This document shows positions 23,111 through 34,330 of a stretch of 64,000 nt of DNA, piece by piece. The notes beneath the pieces are model-generated. The model searched no databases and had not been told where the DNA came from. It saw only the letters and a program-made list of their open reading frames with translations. The translations under genes and the position numbers were made by a program. Origin of the DNA: Gnetum montanum. Lineage: Eukaryota; Streptophyta; Gnetopsida; Gnetales; Gnetaceae. How positions within the stretch are numbered: the stretch's first letter is position 1; each line of letters starts with the position of its first letter. The DNA is taken from NCBI GenBank assembly GCA_015680685.1, contig MNCI01010753.1, positions 128,480-192,479 of the forward strand. Direction: 5' to 3'.

Positions 23111-24461
23111 TAAACTCGAGGATGTTGTAGCAGCCCATAGCCTTGTTGTGGGCTATGCCACCACATGGGATGCTTGTTGAGTTTTTTGTTGCTTGTACTG
23201 TGGAATGTGCAACTGTTGTGTCGTAGGCACAGAGGACATGGCCCACCATGTGGTTGTGGCTTGGGCTATTATTGGAGGTGCCACTAAGATAGTTGTGATG
23301 AAGGACACCTAACTTGTTTGTGGTTGAGATATAGGCATCATGTGCACATATAGTTGTGTCAACATCATGGTTGCCAGTAGAGAAGGCTACATAGACTAAA
23401 AGAAGATGAAAAAGGTAAAGGTGATAGTGAGTTCCACACTTTGTGTGTGTAACACTTGGTGGCTAACTACCACAGGCATTGACCTGGGCAGTGAAAGTGA
23501 CACTGTTGCCTCAAAGAAGGTAGATGACTACAACTAGTATGGGATGAAGCTGAAGACGAGCTATTGGGTAGAGCCATAGAATGGGATACCACTCTCTGAA
23601 CGAGCTTCGAACTCCGGGTCCTACAAGGGCTCATCATAGTTTGATGTTGCATCTTGCTCTTTCAGCCCACTTACTCTAACAAGTTGGTCTAGCAACCACC
23701 TAAAGGTGTCAGTGAGCAAGATGAACGCATCAAGTGTAGGAAGGAACTCCTTCCTATTTCAATGAATGATTTCAAAGCTACATTTTGCATCTATTTCCTA
23801 GTGGTCTAGGGACAAACCCGCCTAGAGTTTCACACAAATGAAATTGTATCTTTCATTGTCCAACACCATGTGTTCAAGAGGTTGGTTACGTAGTCTGAAT
23901 AACTACCATTGTGGCTGTATGGGACTGAGTGGAGGCTTAATGTCCACCACCTATTGAATAAGACAAGGTACCTCCATGCTCAGGATAGAAGTTAAAGGGT
24001 TCACAGGAATCATGTTACTGTGTAGGAAAACTTTAGAAAGGATGGTGCTAAACAAAGAATAATTAAGTGCAAAAAATGTTGAAAAAATAGCTAAGTATGA
24101 AAACTATGAAAATAAGCCAAGAAATGACTAACTCTAGAAATGCTGTCAAAAAGTGACTAACTCTAGCATTACACTCATTACACTCTGAGGAATTGTTACG
24201 CTCTAAGAGATTGTTACACTCTCCAAAGCATTCAGAGCTTAAGACAGTTGACACAGTTGGGCTTTCCTCCTACAGGATTCTAGGGGAGTTGATAATAAGG
24301 ACCAATCTACACCAACTGAAATGCACATAACTCCTACATTGGCCTATGATCCAACTACTACCATGGCAGGTCCACAGGGATGTTATTTCTACACTAGCTT
24401 ACCACTAGTAATAAAGGTGCAAAACGCGTGTGGGACTATCCTTGAACACAGAAGGAATGAG
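23111..24461 (-). other. 5' untranslated or Gag N-terminal region of element B
   Basis: Between the primer site and recognisable Gag. No conserved motif was found. 24150-24235 repeats the LTR-type phrases 'ttacactc' and 'ttacgctc' several times. Short minus-strand frames here (for example 23467-23652) show no similarity I recognise. Confidence 0.5.
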
Positions 24462-24481
24462 AGGCCCTCCTTCTAGCACCA
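24462..24481 (-). other. Primer-binding site of element B
   Basis: On the minus strand, 5 bases inside the LTR end, the sequence is TGGTGCTAGAAGGAGGGCCT. It starts TGG, as needed to pair with a tRNA CCA end, and resembles the TGGCGCTAGAA-type sites seen in plant Tat-clade elements. The tRNA used is not settled from the sequence alone. Confidence 0.65.
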
Positions 24482-24486
24482 AAAAT

Positions 24487-26397
24487 TGTGACATCTGAAA
24501 ATGTCGATGGCTGAAACACCGAGAGGTTGGTGGGTATATAGCCTAATGCAAAATCTTTGCGAGGACCATTCTAGGAAATGAAAACGAGGTGCCTTGAATG
24601 GTCTATTCAATTAGACAGGAACTTACATGGTGTTAAAATGACCATGTGTAAGAAGGGTTTATACTGCGTTATGCGTAGACACTAGGACAGGCTAAGCCAA
24701 AGCGTAACAGTGTGTCTCAGCTTGAGAACAGTCACATGTGTGTGAAAATATGTATCAAATAGCAGAAAAAATGTAAGAGTTATGCTTAATATCAATGGAA
24801 AATGCTTGGAAAAAATGGAACATAACTTGAGAATGAAGAATGCACCATCCTAAAAAGGAAGAGTGTAGTTATTACAAAAAAAGAGGTGAGAAAGGTACGC
24901 AGTGTACACATAGGTACAATGGCAGTGTAGCAATGTAGTCATAGTCTCTAAGACACCCAAGACATGGAGCTAACAGCTATTGTCGGGACTAAACCTGCTG
25001 AGTTAGCTATTGTTATGTTCTATGGGTGCAATGGTGGACTACATTTTGAGAGGTACCAAGGTGCAAAGCTCAAGTACTCAAGTGCAAGAATGCCAGGGAT
25101 GCTCAGAAAATTTAAAATGCCCAATGCTCTTTTGATTTTCCAACCCTTAGAGTGTTGAATGCAGGAGTATTTATAAGGCTAGGTTTAGCATGAAACGCAA
25201 ATCGGGCATCACATGGCATGGATTCCATGTGGCATGAGTGTAGATGGGGTTATTCTAACATGTTATACTCTCATGAGAGTAGCAAAGTGTTACACTCTAA
25301 AGAATAGCAACAGGTCCTTAGAGACTGCTAAACTATGACTACACTACCCAAACTACATGTGCTAGAGTTTGAAAAGACCATAATGTATCTATAAACAATG
25401 AAAAAACAATGCAACTTGAAGGCTACGCTCTAGGACTATGTCTTCCCCTCTTTCAAGTAGGGTCAAGCATAGGAACAATTTTGGGAACCAATGGGGGGTG
25501 CAAAAGAAATGCAAATCACTAATCCTACTTGCCAAAGGAGTGTCAGAGTTGAGACGAAGGCTGATGCTAAGTTCTGGAGGCTTCTGGAGGTTGTTAGAAG
25601 CTTTTCTCTAGTGTCAAGCTAGCTACACTCTAGACCATAACACAACACTTAGTGAAACTTTGCAAAATTTTGATGTTTCACACTAGTTACACTGGCTACA
25701 CTAGGGAGCGTAGCAATGAAATTTAGCCAAATTTTAACAAAATCTGCAGTCTTCCTTCATGGTATGCTGGCTATGCTCTGGGGCGTGGTAGGAGAGGTAG
25801 CCTCAAAAGTTAGAAAATGTGCCAAATGTGCCTTCCATGTTGAGCTAGCTTGATAGATTCTTGTCCAACACTTAGGAAAAACTGGGCATTGGAGCCTATG
25901 CTATGTTGGGGAGTGTAGCAAAGTGTAGTAAACCAAGAGATAGAAAATTTGCCAAACTATTCTTGCCATCTTGAGCAATTCTGACAACCTCTAGCCTGGT
26001 ACTTGGGCGAAATGGCCACTAGGACAGGTGCTACGCTAGATATGCTAGGGAGCATAGCAAGCATGATAACCTCGGAGATAGAAAATTTTCCAAACTATTT
26101 CATCCATCCCAAGAAATCCTTGACCTCCTCTAGCTTGGCACTTGGGCAAACTGGCCATGGAAGTGTGTGCTATGTTGGCTACTTTGGAGAGTGTAATAGG
26201 CACATCCAGAGCATAGCAAGACACTTAGAAAAATTTTTGTGCAACTGCTACTAACACTTAGAAAAATTATGCAAAACAAGCCTCAATGTGTGCTATGCTG
26301 GAGAGAGTAGCACCAACACTTAGAAAAATTTGCCAAGTTTTGACACTTAAAAAAATTTGTTGTTGAACTACAAAAACCTAAAATTGGTGGTGTTTCA
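24487..26397 (-). repeat. 5' LTR of element B
   Basis: Minus-strand start TGAAACACCACC at 26397, end ...GATGTCACA at 24487. It matches 7014-8930 throughout. It contains the same stem-forming motif pairs at 25640-26330 (for example 'ggctacactagggagcgtag'). Confidence 0.9.
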
Positions 26398-26402
26398 AAA
26401 GT

Positions 26403-27021
26403 TACATGTTACTAGACCTGAATGCACATGTAAAAATAATAAGGCAATTCATAATGTTAGACACGTAAATTTTTACTAGATTGAAAGGAGTCAAATAGAT
26501 CACTAGGAGCTGATCTCTTAAAAAAACAATGATCATGATTATGGAGATCAACTAGTTCATGTACAAGGATCTCTAAGGGTATCATTTATAACTAGAATCA
26601 TGATTGAGAATGAATAGAACTCCTCTCCTTTTTTGTAACTAGGAAAATAGGAACACCTTTCATACCCGCTATCCCCAACCCCCCCGGCTGCCGTCCCCCC
26701 CCCCCCCCAACAAAAAAAAAAGATAGTCATAAATCTATAGTATAAATTAGAACCATTCTTAAATTTAAAAAAAAAATTCTTTGTTCTTATCAAAGAATAT
26801 ATGCATACATGAATAATAGTAGTGGTAATAATAACAAATGAAGCATATTTTATTGAATACTATCCATTACAATGAATACAAGGATCAAAGAATGAAATGT
26901 TTCACCAGTAGCCAAGGGGTCAATAAGACTAAGGGACATGGGAATTGGCTTCACCCCCTAAGGATAGGCTTCATAGAAGGTTGGACAACTCCTGGATTTT
27001 AGAGTGGAAGCTACTTTGAAT
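26403..27021. other. 3' region of element A resuming after element B
   Basis: No protein recognised. A run of 15 C followed within a few bases by about 10 A is at about 26697-26721. Such homopolymers are prone to length error. Confidence 0.5.
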
Positions 27022-27490
27022 CTAGGTCATCCAATTCCCATAAATCATAGGAGATGATATCAGGAAATTTAAATCTAGGGACAAACTAGCTAGGTCTAGG
27101 TCAAGATAGCCCTGCAATTGTAACAAAAGATCATGGACATTTGAAAGACGCCTGTGAATCTCTTGGAACTCATCACAATGTTCCAGCTTTACATCATGAA
27201 GGGCTCTCACACTATTATACTCTTCATTCATATTTAGTGCCCTTAAATAGAAGTGCTCTTGGACATAAAAGTGCACCCTATTCTCCACAATCCTTGTGTG
27301 AAGATTGTCAAGGCCATGGAAAGATAACATGTTGTCATTCTCCTATTGTGCATTTTCCACTACGTTGTAGGGGGAATAGTTGGGTTCATCCTTACTATCA
27401 CTAACAAAAATAACCTTGAGAACATTTTGACCCTAGGCCATGACCTTAAACTTAAATTTCCCAGTCTGGACAATAATCTTCCTAACCTTA
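27022..27490 (-). pseudogene. Antisense ORF relic in the 3' region of element A
   Basis: About 155 codons on the strand opposite to element A's genes, interrupted only by two TAG codons (about 27435 and 27345). The part 27330-27022 is fully open: 'MLSFHGLDNLHTRIVENR', 'FQEIHRRLSNVHDLLLQLQG'. It looks like a soluble helical protein with heptad-like leucines. I do not recognise a family. Additional and antisense ORFs in this position are known in plant Ty3/Gypsy elements. It could also be part of another, unrecognised insertion. Confidence 0.4.
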
Positions 27491-27756
27491 GGAACCATCA
27501 GCAATGGTGTACACACCAGAAGTGAAAACATCTTAATAGCAAGGATTCTACACTAATTGGTTTACTCAATGGAATCATACAAAAATTTCCATCACATTTA
27601 TCAGGGGGAAACATAATAGAAAATTGTAAAGAAAGGAAAAATAAACCATGATGATGGCCTATAACTAGGAAAAAGATACACACAACTCCTATTTAAACTA
27701 AAACAGTTAATCAATAGGTTGACAAGGGATTGCTAAATGGACATAAGTAGAATACA

Positions 27757-28571
27757 TTGTTAAATGAAGGAAAATCAAGCCCTACTCAAGCTCAACAAGC
27801 TAAGGTTCCTCAAGGCAAGCTTCTTGTTTGGGATGTAAACAAAGACATCCTTTACAATGAAGCTTTTGAGGACTCCTCATCAAGTTTAAAGGATCATTTG
27901 AATTCCCCAATTAGCTTAGGTGTAGGTGAAAAATATGAAACTCAAGAGTCTCTCAAGGATGGAGGTAGGACTTGAGCATCCTACTTGAACTCATTTTTTA
28001 AGTCTCCAAAGGAAGACTCTTTCAATGAAATGAGTGAGAAGTCTTCAACTCCTATCATGACCTTTTGAGACTCCCTCGAGCTCCTAGCTTCCCATTATAA
28101 GTTTTGGTTGATGACCACTAAAGAATGTGAAACTCAACCTAAGTTTTTATCAACTCATAAACACATGTGCGAACTTTGACACGATGGATGAACTAGTAAG
28201 CTACCATTGACATGTGTCCTAGGATGAACTAATATTAATCAAACAAATGATTATGGAACCCACAATGTTAGATAGAGAGATTGGAAATAAATAAACTATT
28301 ATCTCTCTCTACCATATTTACTCTACAATATCCTCATAATTCCTTGAGGTCCTCTTCAAGCATGCTCTCAAAAAATCCTAACATCAAGACCCTCTCGAGT
28401 TTTCGAAAACTTCTCGATGGTGAGGGAAGTATTCAAGGATTCCACTTGAACTTACTTTTTAAGTCTCCAAAGGAAGACTCTTTCAACAAAATGAGTGAGG
28501 ATTCCTCAACTTCTAACATCATCTCTCGAGAACTCCTTGAGCTCTCAACCCTCACCACAATAGGAAAATAG
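27757..28571 (+). pseudogene. Unrecognised reading-frame pieces with an internal 80 bp duplication
   Basis: Two open pieces (27757-27975 and 28281-28571) carry a duplicated segment: 27990-28070 and 28438-28518 are about 85% alike, both encoding 'FKSPKEDSFN' followed by a Met-Ser-Glu triplet. Composition is Ser, Lys and Glu-rich, low in hydrophobics. No family is recognised. It sits in the 3' accessory region of element A. Confidence 0.35.
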
Positions 28572-30094
28572 ACACAAGACTTAAAAATCAAGTCAATGAT
28601 CACCACACCTTTTATATCTCCATGGGTATGCTAGACACATGTCACCACACACATATGCCATCTCCCAAGGATCCCACTACTACATATAATACTTTCCATC
28701 ATTTTTCCCTATCTACTTTCTCCATCACTCCGATGATCATTCATTGCTCGAGACCTCCTATCTTTTCTCTTAAGTTCTCCTCATATATTCCACATCCTCA
28801 ATCAAAAGCCATTCTCATTAAAGTCTCAATGTCCCCTTGAGCCATCCCTCTGCATACTTATGTGTATCTTCAAGTTTCCCTATAGCCTTGGATACCCCTT
28901 GATGGACAAATAAATCCCTATACACCATCTTGAGGACATCCTTAACCACTTTGAGAGGCTTTTAACTTGCTTATTCCACAACAAATTGTCAAGATGGAAC
29001 CTAATTTTCAATTCAAAGGTATGTTCTTTCACAGAAAGAAATGTTTTCTAGGGGCTATGGATTGCATAGTTTCTCTAAATGAATTTTTCTATTTTAAATT
29101 TTTTTCTTTGTATCATCCTCCTAGTAAATTATGACTAGAATTCAAAGCATAAACCTTTACAGATGGCATGTTTCATTCAAAATAGAAAGAGGTACAACTG
29201 TATGCCTAAAAATTCTAATGTTCAATTATGTTTTGTGCAAATATAGTTCCCCAAGTTGACTATTTCAACGTCTTAGTTGACCCTACCCTTAAATAATTTT
29301 CTAACTGGATTTAAAATCAAAATTGGCAATCTTGGGAATGTATCAAGGGATGGTATGATTGACAGGTCATTTATGAATTCTTCTCTAATTATATTAAATA
29401 TTCCTCAATTGAGAAGTTCCACACCTTCATAAACAAAATCTTAGTTGCTCTCAACCTAACCAACTTGTAGAACTTCTTAGGAATTCAAACTAGCTCAAGA
29501 GTCAACCTACAAGAGAAAATCTCATACCAAGAGGAAAAGAGGATGACACAACAACTATTCCAATGTACAACCACCTTTGATGGAAGGGTCAAGATTAATA
29601 AAAATCCCCAACCTATCATCTTTATCTACAGCAAGATAGTGGGGAGTAATTTATTGTCTATATTAAAGAAACAAAGTAGGATCCACACAAGTGCAATGAG
29701 GTTTTTTTGTCTTTGTTCACAACAAAATTATAGATTTCCCTTGCATGATCCTAGCTAGAATAAAGGCCATTAAACCTTTCCGTAATACACTTGCCCTTGC
29801 ATTTCCCATGATGATTTTCTCAATATTATAGTACAAAGGCTACAAGTTGGAAATGATGATCTCCACCCACAAAACCATTACCATCAAACAATTATTTGGG
29901 ATAGATGTCTTAACCAATCTAAGCAACAAGACCTATGGTGTAGTCCCTAATCCACCATCATCACAACACCCAACCACTATCAAACTGGCAACCACCATTC
30001 ATACATAAACCCAACTTCCCGACACTACATCTGCTTCTCTTCTACCAAACCTTATCATCCCACCTACCATCCCTTTCACATCTTCTAATCCATA
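28572..30094. other. Element A 3' region, no recognised gene
   Basis: Broken frames only. 29543-29758 is open for 71 codons on the plus strand but has no similarity I can name. Confidence 0.4.
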
Positions 30095-30635
30095 GTACAA
30101 GGAAGAAATAGAAAAACTACAAGCCATTATCAAGTGCCAATAGTGTCAATTAGCATAATACGAGGACAAAATTACAAAAACAAGCCAAGATAATTAACAC
30201 ACTATTAAATAACTAGGAGTTATCAACCTTAGAAAAAACATAAATGATTTTTTCTAGAAAAGTAGTGGAAATCATCCAACCCGTGAAAGTCAAACTAGGA
30301 ACTGAAATAGTGGAAAATTGGCTAAGGGCATTCCAAATACCTCCAATGTTACAGGAAAAATTAAGGATGACATTTTGAGGATGAGGAAGGGGGTTGGACA
30401 AATCCTTAAGATGCATTTGCAAAAATTCCAAGAACTAAACCCAAGGGATGAAATGGGCATGAAGGCTTGGAATACTAACTTCTAGAATAACATCCTTAAC
30501 TTCGCATCCAAACTAGAAGAATTTGATAAAAGAATCAATAGTTTGGTACAATATCAACAAGATTTTTTGTAGGTGAAACACACCTTGAAAATCAAGGAAA
30601 GAGGCCTACCAAACACCTACAAAGAAGTTGGCTAA
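30095..30635 (+). pseudogene. Additional ORF relic just upstream of the 3' LTR of element A
   Basis: A frame of about 180 codons ending in TAA at 30633-30635, 44 bases before the LTR. Internal stops are mostly TAG or TAA at positions flanked by polar helical sequence, plus one TGA, and the frame never shifts. Visible pieces: 'EEIEKLQAIIKC', 'KIKDDILRMRKGVGQILKMH', 'SKLEEFDKRINSLVQYQQDF'. It looks like a coiled-coil protein. The place corresponds to the env-like or extra ORF of Athila elements, but no membrane segment is seen, so an env function is not supported. Confidence 0.45.
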
Positions 30636-30678
30636 AAGAGTTAGAATCTAGTAGCTACTAAGGACAGCAACCCTTGAG

Positions 30679-31480
30679 CGACAAGGGAAAAATTTAACCT
30701 TTCATTTTGCCTTCAGATTCCTTTCCTTATTTGATTTTTTATTTTTAATTTTTAAGTTTTCTTTATATGTTGCAAAGAATAATGCATGTTGACAAAGAGG
30801 GGCAATTAATTGTAACCTATGCATGATGTGAAAGGAAGCAATAATCATGAATTTTATAGTTTTTCTTTTCGTACCGCCTAGGCAATTCAACTTTTTATGG
30901 GAACTAACCTAGGGATAACTGATTACACAATTACACAATGGTTGTATAAATGGACTTGAAGGGTATAGTATAAATAACTTTTTGATGATAGCTTGTAGTT
31001 TCCTTTCTTTCTAAAAGTAAAAGGCTCGATGAGAAGATAAGGGTGATACTGTAATGCACATTGAATGCATTTTCTTTTTTAAAAGATAGATAGTTCAAAA
31101 TTGGCTTTATCTTGTTAAAGATAAGTACTCTCATACTTTCATTCCTAGGAATAGGATGAACATGCTCGTTACTTAGAAATAGGTAATGATTTAGTAACTT
31201 AGGAATAAGTTGCTAAATGAATTGAGCTTAGAAATAAGCTTTTATTTCTCTTTTTCATCAATTTTATATGTAGTTAGTTTGAATCATGTATTGACCACTA
31301 CCCCAAAAATCTATGCTTAAGAAGGATAGATAAAAGGGGCAGTTTGGCCATTCATATATCTCTAAACGTATTTCTTTATGCATTATGATGATTAGGACAA
31401 GTTAGGTAATATAGTGCTTTTATTACCATGACAATAATTTGGAATATCATTTCTTTTATTGCCCTACTTTCAACCTATCA
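30679..31480 (+). repeat. 3' LTR of element A
   Basis: Full-length match to 2162-2961. It begins CGACAAGGG (terminal TG mutated) and ends CAACCTATCA. The following pentamer tcttg is the right target duplication. Confidence 0.85.
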
Positions 31481-31485
31481 TCTTG

Positions 31486-31699
31486 TTAACATTTTTATAT
31501 TTTACTACATTTTATCTTGTTCTGATGTGCCTGTTTTAGAAATGCTTATTGTTTTACATGTCATACATTTTTTACATTCATTCGACTTTAATTATTCAAC
31601 ATTTTTAGGATTTTGCATTTTATTTAATTATACAAGTAATGTCTTACTAGCCTAACGCTAGTTAGCTAGGTGTTACATCTTTCTAGGATTCATATCGTA
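31486..31699. other. AT-rich spacer, no gene seen
   Basis: Low-complexity T-rich sequence between element A and the chromovirus fragment. It may be the decayed RNase H end of that fragment. Confidence 0.35.
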
Positions 31700-33170
31700 A
31701 GTCATTCATGTATATAAGAAGAGGAACTTGAGGTCTTTACTTCTGTGTACCTAGATGATATAGATTTTGATGAAAATTGGAAGGATCTAAATGTTCCATT
31801 ACTTAGTAGAGTGAATTAGTGGAGAGACTATCATTTACAACATGGAATTCTCTTCAAGAATGGAAAAGCGTGTGTACCTACTCTTACTTTTAGGTCAAAG
31901 ATTATGCATGAGAGGCATACACAGATAAAACCAAGACCTATGAGCTTATTGATAAAAGCTACTTTTGGCCAAGTATACAAAATGATGTGAATAAAGGTTT
32001 TAGGAAGTGCTATATTTGCCAAAATTTTAAAGAAGAGAAAGACATTGCTTGTCATTGTTTGCTTTAATTCATTCATAATGTTCGATGGGAAAGTGCTTTT
32101 ATGGATTTTGTATTTGGTATTCTTAAAAAATAATCTAGATATGATTCAATTTTTGTTGTATTTGATAGATATTCTAAGATGCCATATTTCATTCCTAATA
32201 AAAGAAGCAATGATGTATCTTATGTATTAAATTCTATATTGTTAGATTACGTGGTATTCCTTTACATATTATGAGTGATAGAGATGTATGATTTACAAAT
32301 CATTTTTGAATGTCATTGTAAAAATTATTATGTACCAAGTTGCCTTTCTCTAGTACCTATAATCCACAAAGTAGTGACTAATCTAAGGTTGTGAATAAAT
32401 CATTGTTGAAAATTTTGAGGCATCTTTTTGAAGATTGGCCTAATAGATGGGAAAATCATTTAGATTATGCTAACTTTAGCTATAACAATTTATGTCATTA
32501 TAGTATTGGGAAGAATTCATTTATGATGAACTATGGTGTTTATCCTATGATGGTAAACAAGTTGAAAACGTTTGATGATTGTGCTCATCTTAGCTAAGAT
32601 TTTATGGAGAACATGCAAGACTTACATACGCAAATGAAGGTAAAGCTTCAAAGGAAAGTCAAAGAATTTAATAATAGTAAGAATTTGAGTAAAAGAAGAA
32701 TGAAATTTGAATTTGGTTATTTTATTTAGCTACATTTGATTAAGGAGATACTAAGACTTGTGAACTACTCCAAGCTCAAATCCAAGAAGATTTGTTGATT
32801 TCAAATTAGGATCAAAGTGAATTATAATGCTCATAAACTTGATTTTGCTAATGATTTGCATTTTTCTTATGTTTTTAATATTTTAGATTTGACTTCAAAT
32901 CATAGGAAGGTACTTGCATCAAACCTAGAGGATAATAAGAAAGTTCTCAACAATGCAATTGAGATGCAACTTTAAGCATGTCTAGGAAGCCAATTGTTCT
33001 ACAAGTAAGAGAGGTTGTTGGAAGAAGATAAAGGAAGAGGCATGAGTACCTGGTCCATTGGAGCAATGAAGACTCTAAGAATGTAAGATAGATTCATGAA
33101 ATTGATTTGGATATGTGGAGACTTAGTGTCATCTCAAATATGAAATCCACTTGAGTCTAGGTTTCTTTTT
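31700..33170 (+). mobile_element. Chromovirus fragment: integrase to chromodomain
   Basis: Plus-strand Ty3/Gypsy pol tail. 31823-31890 reads 'DYHLQHGILFKNGKACVP' (integrase N-terminus). The CYICQ zinc-finger cysteines are at about 32005. 'FMDFVFG' is at about 32095 and 'SIFVVFDRYSKMPYFIPNK' at about 32143-32200 (catalytic core with first Asp). The frame then shifts, and 32391-32597 holds the end of the core (usual ENQW..L..AEFAYN, reading 'NRWENHLDYANFSYNN'). Near 33010-33110 'RHEYLVHWSNEDSKN' followed by 'HEIDL' is a chromodomain, which places it among chromoviruses, a lineage distinct from A, B, C, E and F. No gag, RT or paired LTRs are visible, so it is truncated. Confidence 0.75.
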
Positions 33171-34109
33171 AAGAATGAAGGAGACGATGAGGACATTAAC
33201 TCACCTCTTTGATATATTTTGGATCTTTAGTACCTCTAGAAGTCATAGGAATCATGTGTTTAAATTTGTATATCTTGTTCGAGTCATTTGTAATGTTTAT
33301 CATGATTAGGCAAGAAACTATGAGGCCATTGCAAGTCATAAGTAGTAGTTTGCCATTGTGAACAAATGTAAGTTACAATCTACCACAATTGGTAACCCAA
33401 GGGCAAGTTGTTCTCTATAATCTTTATACTATAGGCATAGGAAATCATAGTCTAAGAAGTGTGAACCATAGATCATCATAGTCTAATTGTATCTATAGGA
33501 TTTCAATAAATCAATTTTTCAATTGTAGAGATGTGCAGAGTCAAATGAATATTTGAAGCTTCAAGACCCACAAAAGAAGACCCGGAACCGCTTTTCTATC
33601 ATGATATTGATCATGATTATTTCTAGAAATTTCATATAAAGTTATGCAACGATGAGCATGAGTGGAGAAGCTTCTACCAGTATATTAGCTTACACAAAAT
33701 TGGCTTCAAACCTAGGGCCAATTTAATCAAAGATCTTATTAATCTAAAACCATTAAATGAGGATTATTCTTCTTGTTCACAATATTAGATGTTTTATGTA
33801 TTGAAGGGGAGAAATCCTAATAATTTGATATCAAATCTCATGTAATTTGTCATGCATGTCTTCTTTTCAAGAAGATGTAAGAAGCCTTTAATGTTTTCTC
33901 ATGTTTCTTTGTTGAAATGCTCTAGAACCTTACCATCATACCTGGATGAGATATCCTTTCCTTTCAACAAGTCTCAAATCCTTGATATCAAGAAAAGATA
34001 GCATCCCTTCCAACAAAGGATTAGTCATTTTCAAAGGATAGTTTAGCTTTATTGAGATTTAAGAAAAAGGTTTATGTTCTAGTTTCAAGTAGGAAGAAGC
34101 TACTTGAGA
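33171..34109. other. Possible LTR of the chromovirus plus unassigned DNA
   Basis: 33171-33200 is purine-rich ('gaatgaaggagacgatgagg'), fitting a polypurine tract. 33210-33540 looks LTR-like ('ctataatctttatactatag') but no second copy is in the window. 33541-34109 contains no recognisable gene. Confidence 0.3.
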
Positions 34110-34330
34110 AGGTTTAAATGAGCTAGCATCAAATTCATCCTAATAGTGATAAGATGTATGAGAGCATCTAGAAACATAATTGATGTCCTAACATAAAGAA
34201 GGATATAGATGAATTTGTAGCTAAGTTTTTGATATGTCAGCAAGTATAATACCTCACTAACCAAGCTTAGGCTAGAAGGCTATTACTTATAGAATAACAA
34301 AATATACATAAAGATATAAAGTGCTACTTA
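34110..34330 (+). pseudogene. Integrase zinc-finger fragment of a second chromovirus
   Basis: Frame pieces 'QIHPNSDKMYESI' and 'DIDEFVAKFLICQQV' match the HHCC region of Del/Tekay-type integrases (H-P...TKMY, then DIA.FV..C..CQQVK). The first cysteine is replaced by Phe. Stops fall at expected Trp and Lys/Gln sites. It ends abruptly after about 70 codons. Confidence 0.55.

Larger units (their letters stand above)
7014..26397 (-). mobile_element. Element B: 19.4 kb Tat-lineage Ty3/Gypsy retrotransposon nested in A
   Basis: Two long direct repeats (7014-8930 and 24487-26397, about 1.9 kb) share TG...CA ends. A primer site lies just inside the high-coordinate LTR and a polypurine tract just outside the low-coordinate LTR, so transcription ran on the minus strand. 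Minus-strand order is LTR, gag (about 23.1-21.0 kb), protease (about 21.0-20.5 kb), an extra 6 kb block, RT-RNase H (14.3-12.65 kb), a second RNase H (12.63-12.1 kb), integrase (12.1-10.9 kb), a tandem-repeat 3' region, LTR. The double RNase H and the repeat-rich 3' region match the Tat clade (Retand/Ogre relatives). It is larger than most such elements because of the block between protease and RT. By eye the LTRs differ by roughly a tenth. Confidence 0.9.
2162..31480 (+). mobile_element. Element A: Athila-like Ty3/Gypsy retrotransposon split by element B
   Basis: Two approximately 800 bp direct copies (2162-2961 and 30679-31480) bound this unit. A tRNA-Asp-type primer site follows the left copy, and gag, RT, RNase H and integrase relics follow on the plus strand. 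Removing element B (7014-26397) and its 5 bp duplication leaves about 9.9 kb, the same size as the related element C. The flanking pentamers match 4/5. Order LTR-PBS-gag-RT-RH-INT-long 3' region-LTR fits the Athila lineage. By eye the LTRs differ at roughly one base in eight, so the insertion is old. All coding regions are broken and the element is non-autonomous. Confidence 0.85.
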
